Source of the DNA: Gammaproteobacteria bacterium | GTDB taxonomy: Bacteria > Pseudomonadota > Gammaproteobacteria > DSM-19610 | NCBI GenBank assembly: GCA_011371465.1 | Contig: DRQL01000120.1 | Coordinates: 1 to 13,190 of the forward strand | DNA length: 13,190 bases | Direction of reading: 5' to 3' | Shown: positions 6,859-13,190 of the stretch, piece after piece | Position numbering within the stretch: position 1 is the first letter of the stretch | Layout: each line of letters begins with the position of its first letter | Program-made: the position numbers and the translations under genes | The notes under the pieces: model-generated | Told to the model about the DNA's origin: nothing | Database searches by the model: none | Seen by the model: only the letters and a program-made list of their open reading frames with translations

Positions 6859-7827
6859 TCATGTCTCTGCAAGCGGGTAGCCATTCTCATTCCAGCCGGT
6901 CATGCCGTTGGTAACCACGTGGACGTCTGCAAATCCTTTTTGTGCCAGCAACTCGGCTGCTTTGGCGGAGCGCCGGTCGGTGCGACACACGGTCACGACC
7001 GGTTTTTCCTGGTAGTCGATGATATCGTCCAGTCGTTCCGGCAACTCCTCCAGCGGCAGGTTGGTGGCACCCGTGATGTGCCCCTGTTCACCGACAAAAT
7101 CCGCTGCGGTACGCACATCCAGTACCAGGATATCCTCACCGTGGTCCAGGCGCTGTTTCAGTTCCGGCACCGTCAGTGACGGCCGTTTGCGGAAGTAACC
7201 GATCAGGCGCGGAAGAAAGGCCACGACAGCGAGCAGGGTCAGCGCCAGCAAGGCCTTCTGGATGAGCCCTTCACCACCGCCCACCGCTTCCCTTCCGGCA
7301 TAGCCCAGGTAGGTATAAGCGAAAGCAGCCGGCAGCATGCAGATGTAGGTGGCCAGCACATAGTGGCTGAAGCGGATGCGTGTCAGCCCCAGTGCGTAGT
7401 TGAGCAGGTTAAAGGGAAACAGCGGCACCAGGCGGACAAAAGCGACAAAGCGCCAGCCTTCGCTTTCTACCCCGCTGATCAGTTGCTTGAGCCGCCCGCC
7501 GGTCCTGCCGGCCACCCAGTCTGACGCCAGGTAGCGGGACACCAGGAAGGCGAGTGCTGCGCCAAGTGTGGCCCCGGTGAGGTTATAGAAGGTACCGAGC
7601 ACCGGGCCGAACAGCGCGCCCCCGGCAAGCGTCAGTACCGTTCCCGGCAGGAACAGGACCGCACCGACCGCGTACACCGCCATAAACAGCAGCGGCGCCA
7701 GCACGCCGGCGTCCTGGACCCAGCGTTCGATCGCCGCCGCATCGAACCGGTCCCGGTAACTGACGGCGACAGCGATAGCCGCCACCAGCAGCAGGAAGAC
7801 CGCAATCCGTGCCCATTTAGCCTTCAT
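6859..7827 (-). CDS. VTT/DedA-type membrane protein fused to a rhodanese domain
   Basis: A 322-aa two-domain protein. Residues 1-220 form a TVP38/TMEM64 (VTT, SNARE-associated) membrane domain with an N-terminal helix (about 6-23), several further helices and the family motif FVRLVPLFPFNLLNYALGLT. Residues 225-322 form a cytoplasmic rhodanese domain with the active-site cysteine Cys281 in VCRTDRRS. VTT/DedA proteins are linked to lipid scrambling and membrane homeostasis; rhodaneses carry sulfane sulfur. I chose the ATG at 7827, which overlaps the hydroxylase gene by 11 nt and follows GGAGTGGAG; the frame is open 11 codons further upstream but that extension has no membrane or family signal. 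A 73-nt gap, the largest inside the operon, follows before the cytochrome gene. Confidence 0.89.
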   Translation of the reverse strand: MKAKWARIAVFLLLVAAIAVAVSYRDRFDAAAIERWVQDAGVLAPLLFMAVYAVGAVLFLPGTVLTLAGGALFGPVLGTFYNLTGATLGAALAFLVSRYLASDWVAGRTGGRLKQLISGVESEGWRFVAFVRLVPLFPFNLLNYALGLTRIRFSHYVLATYICMLPAAFAYTYLGYAGREAVGGGEGLIQKALLALTLLAVVAFLPRLIGYFRKRPSLTVPELKQRLDHGEDILVLDVRTAADFVGEQGHITGATNLPLEELPERLDDIIDYQEKPVVTVCRTDRRSAKAAELLAQKGFADVHVVTNGMTGWNENGYPLAET

Positions 7828-8680
7828 CGTTCCCGCTCCACTCCCGTCGGTTGATGGCATAGCCGGTTATCCTGCCGATAAAGGGCAGCACCAGCATACC
7901 TGGCAACCAGGCCACCAGTTTCGGTTCCTTGTAAGTATGTATACCGATGGTCATGCCTTCATGGCCGGCGCGCGGCTGGTCGCGGTAGGTACCGAACAGG
8001 CGGTCCCACCAGGGCAGGTTAAAGCCGAAGTTACTGTTGGCCTCATCGTCTTCCACCGAATGGTGAACCCGGTGCATGTCCGGCGTAACGACCAGCCAGC
8101 GCACAACACGATCGACCGCTTGCGGAATACGGATATTGCTGTGGTTGAACATGGCGGTTGCATTCAGTACCACTTCAAAAATCACCACTGCTACCACCGG
8201 CGGACCCAGCACCACGATAGTCGCAAACTTGATCAGCATGGAGAGAATGATTTCCAGGGTATGGAAACGTGCACCGGTCGTGACGTCAAAATCGACATCC
8301 GCGTGGTGCACCCGGTGCAGCCGCCACAGGAGTGGCACCGCGTGGACCATCACGTGTTGCAGGTAGATCACGAAATCCATGGCGACGATCGATGCCAGGA
8401 TCGCAACACCGGCGGGCACCTCGTAATAGTTGAACAGACCCCAGCCCTGCTCCGTGGTAAAGGCCGCCATGCCTACCGCCGCAGCCGGAAACAGCAGCCG
8501 CAGCACGAAACTGTTCAGGAAGACCAGGCCAAGATTGTTCAGCCAGCGCACCGTCCTGCTCAATACCCGTTTACGGCGTGGCGCCAGCACTTCCCATACC
8601 GCCATGACCGCAAACATTCCGAAAAAGAAAGCGAGCCGGATGGTTACCTCGTTTTGCAGTACCCATTCGCTGATGTGCAT
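7817..8680 (-). CDS. Sterol desaturase/fatty acid hydroxylase family membrane protein
   Basis: A 287-aa integral membrane di-iron enzyme. The histidine clusters that hold the two irons are HVMVH (109-113), HRVHH (122-126), FNHSN (His180) and HRVHH (203-207), in the order and spacing of the superfamily, set between hydrophobic helices (about 12-30, 50-73 and 88-107 before the first cluster, 145-172 in the middle). Such enzymes use O2 to hydroxylate or desaturate lipids or small hydrophobic molecules; the substrate here cannot be deduced. I prefer the ATG at 8680, with GAGGCG upstream and a start matching relatives. An in-frame ATG at 8743 has no ribosome site and adjoins the operator-like palindrome. 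It is the first gene of the operon and divergent from the ArsR-rhodanese regulator. Confidence 0.88.
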   Translation of the reverse strand: MHISEWVLQNEVTIRLAFFFGMFAVMAVWEVLAPRRKRVLSRTVRWLNNLGLVFLNSFVLRLLFPAAAVGMAAFTTEQGWGLFNYYEVPAGVAILASIVAMDFVIYLQHVMVHAVPLLWRLHRVHHADVDFDVTTGARFHTLEIILSMLIKFATIVVLGPPVVAVVIFEVVLNATAMFNHSNIRIPQAVDRVVRWLVVTPDMHRVHHSVEDDEANSNFGFNLPWWDRLFGTYRDQPRAGHEGMTIGIHTYKEPKLVAWLPGMLVLPFIGRITGYAINRREWSGNDEG

Positions 8681-8705
8681 GGTAAGCGCCTCGATGCAGG
8701 TACCG

Positions 8706-8734
8706 TTGGTCACCGTCAGGAACGCTGCTATACT
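8706..8734 (+). promoter_or_regulatory. Putative promoter of the ArsR-rhodanese gene
   Basis: TTGGTC (8706-8711) and TATACT (8729-8734) with an exact 17-bp spacer are good sigma-70-type boxes on the plus strand. Transcription would start near 8741, leaving a leader of about 40 nt. The boxes overlap the region just upstream of the preferred start of the divergent hydroxylase gene. Confidence 0.55.
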
Positions 8735-8745
8735 GGAAATCATAA

Positions 8746-8765
8746 AATCTACTATTCAATAGATT
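8746..8765. promoter_or_regulatory. Operator-like palindrome between divergent genes
   Basis: AATCTA (8746-8751) and TAGATT (8760-8765) are perfect 6-bp half-sites around an 8-bp AT-rich centre. ArsR-family proteins typically bind such AT-rich interrupted palindromes. The site sits just downstream of the predicted start point of the ArsR-rhodanese gene, so bound protein could block its own transcription and also affect the divergent operon. Confidence 0.55.
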
Positions 8766-8781
8766 ACTTGATTAATAAACG

Positions 8782-9450
8782 ATGTCAAGCGCCACCTTCA
8801 AACACGACCTGTTCGCCCAGTTCGCCCGGGTTGGAAAAGCCCTGGGCAACAGTAATCGCCTGGAATTACTTGAATATATTGCCCAGGGAGAACGCAGCGT
8901 AGACCAACTGGCAAGCGTATCCGGCCTGACCGTTGCCAACACTTCGCAGCACCTGCAGCAGTTGCGGCAGACGGGCCTGGTGGTCTGCCGCAAACAGGGC
9001 CTGCAGGTACTGTACCGCCTCAGTGGCAACGATGTCATCGACCTGCTGGATGCCCTGCGCCACGTGGCGGAGCGCCATATTGCCGAAGTGGAACAGTTGG
9101 TGGATACCTACCTTACCGTAAAAGACGAACTGGAAGCGGTGCCACGGGAAACCCTGATGGAACGCGTGAAACAGGGGCTGGTCACGGTCCTGGATGTGCG
9201 ACCCGCTGAAGAATACGCGGCCGGCCATGTGCCGGGAGCCGTCAATGTCCCCTTGTCCGAACTGGAGCAGCACCTGCAACAGTTGCCGAAGAAACAGTCG
9301 GTAGTAGCCTACTGCCGCGGGCCGCACTGTGTGCTGGCCTTCGATGCGGTTGCCCGTCTCAGGGAACGGGGCTACACGGCACAACGCCTGGAAGACGGCT
9401 TTCCCGAATGGAAATCCGCCGGCTACCCGGTCGAGGAAAAGGCCGGTTGA
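8782..9450 (+). CDS. ArsR-family HTH regulator fused to a rhodanese domain
   Basis: A 222-aa fusion protein. Residues 1-100 are an ArsR/SmtB winged helix (FKHDLFAQFARVGKALGN start, recognition-helix region about 48-64). Residues 118-222 are a rhodanese domain with active-site loop YCRGPHCVLAF (Cys178, plus Cys183). The only cysteine of the DNA-binding part is Cys69. There is no As(III)-binding CVC motif on helix 3, so sensing through a persulfide or a metal on the rhodanese cysteines is the simplest idea; this is inference. No clear Shine-Dalgarno precedes the ATG. It is divergent from the hydroxylase-to-arsS operon, shares a 100-nt intergenic region containing a palindrome with it, and is its likely regulator. 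A rhodanese domain also occurs in the second gene of that operon. Confidence 0.92.
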   Translation: MSSATFKHDLFAQFARVGKALGNSNRLELLEYIAQGERSVDQLASVSGLTVANTSQHLQQLRQTGLVVCRKQGLQVLYRLSGNDVIDLLDALRHVAERHIAEVEQLVDTYLTVKDELEAVPRETLMERVKQGLVTVLDVRPAEEYAAGHVPGAVNVPLSELEQHLQQLPKKQSVVAYCRGPHCVLAFDAVARLRERGYTAQRLEDGFPEWKSAGYPVEEKAG

Positions 9451-9462
9451 CCAGCGCAGTTT

Positions 9463-9491
9463 TTGTGTTGGCCCATTCTTTCCTATATGAT
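9463..9491 (+). promoter_or_regulatory. Putative promoter of the small exported protein gene
   Basis: TTGTGT (9463-9468) and TATGAT (9486-9491) are separated by 17 bp. A start near 9498 would give a leader of about 90 nt before the ATG at 9587. A short T run at 9460-9464 just upstream may mark the end of the ArsR-rhodanese transcript, but I see no strong stem before it. Confidence 0.45.
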
Positions 9492-9586
9492 CGGGCACGA
9501 ACTTTTGAGGTACTGGCCGGTCACACCAGCGAGCCTTAATGAAACAATCCGGCCGGTCGATAGCCTGCAGGATGGACACTGAACCC

Positions 9587-9934
9587 ATGATGATGCGCAG
9601 AATGCTCACAAGCTGTTTGCTGGTACTGGCGGTAGCGCTGGCGCCCCTGCAGGCCTATGCCGCATCCTTTGCGTCCGACCATGGCAAGCCGTGCAGCATG
9701 CACCAGTCCGCCCAACAGGGTGACATACAGGCCGACAGCTGCCCTGCCTGCACCGACCACGGCTGTAACGGCGGCGACTGTTCCCCCGATCACTGCACTT
9801 CGCCGCACAGCCAGTTCAGCATCCTGACGCCAGTCCTGGCGCTGCCTGCCGCAACTACTGAGCACCATCCAGCCGTTGTTGCAACGGACACGGCTTCCCG
9901 ATCCTGCCCCCCTCTACTCCGACCTCCTGCCTGA
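9587..9934 (+). CDS. Small exported Cys/His-rich protein, probably metal-binding
   Basis: A 115-aa protein with a signal peptide (MMMRRM, hydrophobic core, cleavage expected after AYA) and a mature part rich in Cys, His, Asp and Met: PCSMH, CPAC, HGC, GGDC, DHC. The end is SCPPLLRPPA. Small proteins of this build (CopL-like or CzcI-like) are often found at the head of copper or zinc efflux operons and are thought to bind or sense periplasmic metal; the exact family is not certain. The frame is open from an ATG at 9539, but that would give a long polar stretch before the signal peptide, so the ATG at 9587 is preferred; 9572 is also possible. It sits 127 nt upstream of the outer-membrane factor gene of the RND system, same strand. 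Confidence 0.75.
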   Translation: MMMRRMLTSCLLVLAVALAPLQAYAASFASDHGKPCSMHQSAQQGDIQADSCPACTDHGCNGGDCSPDHCTSPHSQFSILTPVLALPAATTEHHPAVVATDTASRSCPPLLRPPA

Positions 9935-10061
9935 TAAACCCGGTAGTCACCGTTTCGTAAGCGGCCCGTCCCGCCACGGTCCGCGTTACAGATACGTTCG
10001 ATTGAACTAGACTCACGTGTGCTGCACGTCTGTCTTCAACCACCGGTTATGGAGTTTCGAC

Positions 10062-11384
10062 ATGGTCCAATGTCGCAGAAAAGCGGGCGTCGCTCGAACA
10101 AACGCCCTTCTGGAACGGGTAAAACCACGCGGCGCTGTCTGGATAGCGCTGTTCCTGACCTTGCATCCCGGCCCGGGATTTGCGGCCGGGGATCGACTGA
10201 CGCTGGAAGAAACCGAGCGCCTGGCACTGCAGGCCGACCTGACCGCACCCCGCTTCGAAGCGCTGGCCAATGCCCGCAAGGAACAGGCCGTCGCAGCCGG
10301 TCAGTTGCCCGACCCCAAACTCAAGCTGGGAGCCATGAACCTGCCCATCGACAGTTTCGATCGCAAGCAGGAAAACATGACGCAGATGCAGGTCGGCATC
10401 CAGCAGTCCTTCCCGCCCGGCCGCACGCTGGGACTGCGCAGCGAGCAGGCCGAAGTGCTGGCCGGTGCCGACCAGGCCCGCGCCCGCAGCATGACACGGC
10501 AGGTCCTGCGTGATGTGCGGGAACGCTACCTGGATATTTTCTACCAGGTCGAAGCCGGCCGTATCATCGACAGCAGCCGCGAACTGTTTGACCAGCTACT
10601 GGAAGTAACGCGTTTCTATTACGCCCAGGGGCGTAAAAACCAGCAGGACGTGCTGCGCGCCAGCGTGGAGCTTTCCCTGCTGGACGACCGGCGCACCCGG
10701 GTACGCACCGAGGAAGACAAGCTGCGCGCCGACCTGGCCCGGCTCATCGGCCCGCAGGCCGCCTATCGCCCACTGTCGGAAACCTTCCCGGATTTCGGCG
10801 ATCTCCCCAGCCGCGCCGAACTGGATGCGGCCATCATCACCCACCCCAGCCTGCAGGCGGACGACATCGTCGTGGAAGCGGGCCAGGTGGGTGTGAATAT
10901 CGCCCGGCAGAACTATAAACCGGGCTGGATGCTGGACGTCACCTACGGCAACCGCGCGGGTGACAACCCGGACGGCAGCAGCCGCGACGATTTCCTGTCC
11001 GCCATGGTGATCATGGACATTCCGCTGTTTACCGGCAAGCGCCAGGACCGGCAACTGGCGACCCGCCAGCAGGAGGTCGAAGCCGCCCGGCTGAAACGCG
11101 ACGACGACTACCTGCGCCTGAAACGGCAGCTGGACGCCGATTACGCCGAATGGCTGCGACTGGACGAACGCCTGAAACTCTACCGGGACACCATCTTCCC
11201 CGAAGCCATCCAGAATGCCGAGGCGTCCCTGACGGCCTACCAGAGCGGCGTCACTGACTTTACCGGCGTCATGCGCGCGCGCATCACCGAACTCGACGTA
11301 AAGCTGCAGAAACTGCGCCTGCGTGTGGACAAGGCAAAGGCTGAAGCACGCCTGCTCTACCTCGCCAGTAATGACCGCAAATAA
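10062..11384 (+). CDS. TolC-family outer-membrane factor of the Cu/Ag RND pump
   Basis: A 440-aa outer-membrane channel component (CusC/CzcC type, COG1538). A signal peptide lies at about residues 22-42 (KPRGAVWIALFLTL, ending near FAAG), followed by two TolC repeats with long coiled-coil helices; VGIQQSFPPGRTLGLRSEQA is the typical start of the first hairpin. There is no lipobox cysteine. The ATG at 10062 is chosen because GGAG stands 7 nt upstream; an in-frame GTG at 10017 would add 15 residues without a ribosome site. It ends 30 nt before the adaptor gene, which has its own AAGGAG site. It would form the exit duct of the tripartite efflux complex. Confidence 0.93.
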   Translation: MVQCRRKAGVARTNALLERVKPRGAVWIALFLTLHPGPGFAAGDRLTLEETERLALQADLTAPRFEALANARKEQAVAAGQLPDPKLKLGAMNLPIDSFDRKQENMTQMQVGIQQSFPPGRTLGLRSEQAEVLAGADQARARSMTRQVLRDVRERYLDIFYQVEAGRIIDSSRELFDQLLEVTRFYYAQGRKNQQDVLRASVELSLLDDRRTRVRTEEDKLRADLARLIGPQAAYRPLSETFPDFGDLPSRAELDAAIITHPSLQADDIVVEAGQVGVNIARQNYKPGWMLDVTYGNRAGDNPDGSSRDDFLSAMVIMDIPLFTGKRQDRQLATRQQEVEAARLKRDDDYLRLKRQLDADYAEWLRLDERLKLYRDTIFPEAIQNAEASLTAYQSGVTDFTGVMRARITELDVKLQKLRLRVDKAKAEARLLYLASNDRK

Positions 11385-11414
11385 CTCGCTGCCCGTTATC
11401 CAAGGAGAAAGCGA

Positions 11415-12845
11415 ATGAACACCAGAATAATCCTTCACCTTCTTGCCGTGCTGCTTGCCTGCAGCGGCCTGTTACCGGGCTATGCATGGTCCGCAGAGGA
11501 TGAAATCCTGTATTGGGTAGCCCCGATGGACCCCAGCTACCGAAGCGACAAGCCCGGCAAATCCCCCATGGGCATGGACCTGGTCCCGGTCTACGCGGGT
11601 GCGGAAGGCAGCGATGCCGATATCGTCAGCATCAACCCGGCGGTCGTCCAGAACCTCGGCGTGCGCACGGCCAGGGCCGAGCGCGGCAAGTTGTGGCGCC
11701 GTATCGACACGGTGGGCTACGTGGCATTCGATGAACGCAAGCTCAGCCACGTGCACCTGCGCACCGACGGCTGGATTGAAAAACTCTACGTCAAATCGGA
11801 CGGCGAGACGGTCAAAAAAGGCGACGTCCTGTTCGAGCTGTATTCACGAGAAGTCGTCAACGCCCAGGAAGAGTATGTCCAGGCCCTGCGCGGCAAGAAC
11901 GACTATCTCAAACGCGCTTCCCGTGAGCGCCTGGAATCCCTGGGCATGAGCAAGGACCAGATCAATGAAGTCCGCAAGAGGCGGCGGGCATTCCAGCGCA
12001 TTCGCATCCTGGCTTCCCAGGACGGCATCGTCGACGGGCTGAACGTGCGCGAAGGCATGTATGTCAAACCGGCTACCGAGGTCATGACACTGGCGGATCT
12101 GTCCAGCGTCTGGCTGCTGGTCGATGTCTTCGAGCGCCAGTCGGAGTGGGTCGCGGCCGGCCAGCCCGCGGATGTACGTCTGCACTACATACCGGGCAGG
12201 GTGTGGGAAGGCAAGGTCGAGTTCGTCTACCCGACCATCGACCCCAAGACCCGCACCCTGCAGGTGCGGCTGCGCTTCGACAATCCCGACGAGGAACTCA
12301 AACCCGACATGTATGCCGATGTGCGCATCTATGCCGGTCCCAAAAACAACGTGCTGAGCGTTCCGCGCGAAGCCCTGATCAGCACCGGCGAAGAGCAGCG
12401 TGTGATCCTGTCCCTGGGTGACGGGCAGTTCAGGGCGGTGAACGTGGTGGCCGGCATGGAGAGCGGAGACCGGGTCGAGATCCTTGAGGGGCTGAATGAC
12501 GGTGATACGGTGGTGACTTCCGGCCAGTTCCTGATCGATTCCGAGGCCAGCCTGCGGGCCAGCTTCACACGCATGGACCCCACCGGCAGCACAGACCAGG
12601 AAAGTGCGGCCGATGAGCCGGCCATGGGCATGGGAACCGTGAACGAAGTATTTGCGGACGAGCGACGGCTGAATATTTCCCACGGCGCGATCGAGGCACT
12701 CGGGTGGCCGGAAATGACCATGGACTTCAAGCTGAACGACAATGCCAGCCTGGACGGCATCGAGGCCGGTGCAAAGGTCCACTTCACCCTGGTGAAGGAC
12801 GCTGACGGCAACTACCTGATCGACTCGATCCAGCTTCAGCAGTAA
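11415..12845 (+). CDS. cusB: CusB-type periplasmic adaptor with C-terminal CusF domain
   Basis: A 476-aa membrane fusion protein linking the pump to the outer-membrane channel. It has a signal peptide (1-27) and a metal-binding segment YWVAPMDPSYRSDKPGKSPM whose Met38, Met52 and Met54 match the Cu/Ag-binding methionines of CusB. Next come the barrel-sandwich/lipoyl and alpha-hairpin region (about 95-200) and beta-barrel and membrane-proximal domains (to about 390). Residues 405-476 are a CusF domain with His423, Trp431, Met434 and Met436 at exactly the spacing of the CusF Cu(I)/Ag(I) site (H36, W44, M47, M49). This points to Cu(I)/Ag(I) rather than Co/Zn/Cd. LLAC at 13-16 is a poor lipobox, so lipidation is doubtful. 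AAGGAG precedes the ATG. Confidence 0.95.
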   Translation: MNTRIILHLLAVLLACSGLLPGYAWSAEDEILYWVAPMDPSYRSDKPGKSPMGMDLVPVYAGAEGSDADIVSINPAVVQNLGVRTARAERGKLWRRIDTVGYVAFDERKLSHVHLRTDGWIEKLYVKSDGETVKKGDVLFELYSREVVNAQEEYVQALRGKNDYLKRASRERLESLGMSKDQINEVRKRRRAFQRIRILASQDGIVDGLNVREGMYVKPATEVMTLADLSSVWLLVDVFERQSEWVAAGQPADVRLHYIPGRVWEGKVEFVYPTIDPKTRTLQVRLRFDNPDEELKPDMYADVRIYAGPKNNVLSVPREALISTGEEQRVILSLGDGQFRAVNVVAGMESGDRVEILEGLNDGDTVVTSGQFLIDSEASLRASFTRMDPTGSTDQESAADEPAMGMGTVNEVFADERRLNISHGAIEALGWPEMTMDFKLNDNASLDGIEAGAKVHFTLVKDADGNYLIDSIQLQQ

Positions 12846-12865
12846 CCGGAAAGGGATACCAACAC

Positions 12866-13190
12866 ATGATTGCCAATATCATCCACTGGTCCATCAGAAA
12901 CCGTTTCCTGGTCATCCTGCTCACCCTTGCGCTGATCGGCTGGGGTGTGTACTCCATCAAGAACACCCCGCTGGACGCGTTGCCGGATTTGTCCGACGTG
13001 CAGGTCATCATCAAGACCAGCTTCCCGGGACAGGCGCCCCAGGTGGTGGAGGATCAGGTCACCTACCCGCTGACCACCACCATGCTGTCGGTGCCCAAGG
13101 CGACCACCGTGCGCGGTTATTCCTTCTTCGGCGACTCTTTTGTCTACATCCTGTTTGAAGATAATACCGACCTGTACTGGGCGCGTTCCC
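12866..13190 (+). CDS. cusA: CusA-type heavy-metal RND pump, 5' part (cut by window end)
   Basis: The first 108 residues of the inner-membrane proton-driven pump; full-length relatives have about 1040. Visible are the N-terminal transmembrane helix (about 14-32, FLVILLTLALIGWGVYS) and the start of the porter domain with highly conserved CusA stretches (DALPDLSDVQVIIKT, PGQAPQVVEDQVTYPLTTTM, FEDNTDLYWARS). The match to E. coli CusA is very close, supporting Cu(I)/Ag(I). The methionine relay and charge-relay residues lie beyond the window. The ATG follows the adaptor stop by 20 nt with AAAGGGA upstream. Confidence 0.96.
   Translation, partial: MIANIIHWSIRNRFLVILLTLALIGWGVYSIKNTPLDALPDLSDVQVIIKTSFPGQAPQVVEDQVTYPLTTTMLSVPKATTVRGYSFFGDSFVYILFEDNTDLYWARS

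Noticed and set aside
10004..10013. TAGACTC-like sequence upstream of the outer-membrane factor, similar to 328-334 and the 12-bp repeats
   Set aside because: Only 7-8 bases are shared. They are probably independent -10-like boxes rather than a common regulatory motif; no clear -35 or dyad was found at 9985-10020.
11415..11500. CusB as a lipoprotein (LLAC at residues 13-16)
   Set aside because: The hydrophobic stretch continues past the cysteine and an ordinary signal-peptidase site lies near residue 27.

Overview
The window (about 60% GC) comes from a metal-exposed bacterium, most likely a gammaproteobacterium. That placement is inferred from GTAG-type REP palindromes, Proteobacteria-like protein sequences and tightly packed operons; genus cannot be read from the sequence. 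The theme is handling of toxic metals and metalloids: arsenic in the left two thirds, copper/silver at the right end.

Layout. (1) 1-340: a tandemly duplicated 130-bp unit, each copy carrying two inverted REP palindromes, followed by a promoter that appears to give a leaderless transcript. (2) 341-751 (+): a MerR regulator with the three metal-binding cysteines of mercury-type MerR. It is convergent, with a 7-nt gap, with (3) arsM (759-1565, -), an arsenite S-adenosylmethionine methyltransferase. (4) 1566-1860: a gene-free gap that holds a miniature mobile-element-like structure: a 12-bp direct repeat on both sides, 15-bp terminal inverted repeats and a large internal stem with two tetraloop hairpins. 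(5) 1861-8680 (-): a seven-gene operon with mostly overlapping genes. In transcription order it encodes a sterol-desaturase-type di-iron hydroxylase, a VTT/DedA membrane protein fused to a rhodanese, a membrane-anchored pentaheme cytochrome c, a MerA/LPD-like flavoprotein, the arsenosugar radical SAM enzyme ArsS, and the two glycosyltransferases usually found with ArsS. (6) 8782-9450 (+): a divergent ArsR-rhodanese fusion regulator with a good promoter and a palindromic operator-like site. (7) 9587-13190 (+): a small exported Cys/His-rich protein, then a CusCBA-type heavy-metal RND efflux operon (outer-membrane factor, adaptor with a C-terminal CusF domain, and the start of the pump, cut by the window edge).

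How they may work together. ArsM and ArsS are the known core of arsenosugar synthesis (methylation of arsenic, then radical transfer of a deoxyadenosyl group to dimethylated arsenic). The two glycosyltransferases would modify the product. If the miniature element is removed on paper, arsM lies about 50 nt downstream of the last glycosyltransferase gene, so arsM was probably the last gene of this operon before the insertion. The hydroxylase, VTT-rhodanese, pentaheme cytochrome and flavoprotein add a membrane redox module whose role is not established. The ArsR-rhodanese fusion is the obvious candidate regulator and suggests control by a thiol or sulfane-sulfur signal, or by arsenic. The Cus operon is an independent Cu(I)/Ag(I) efflux system.
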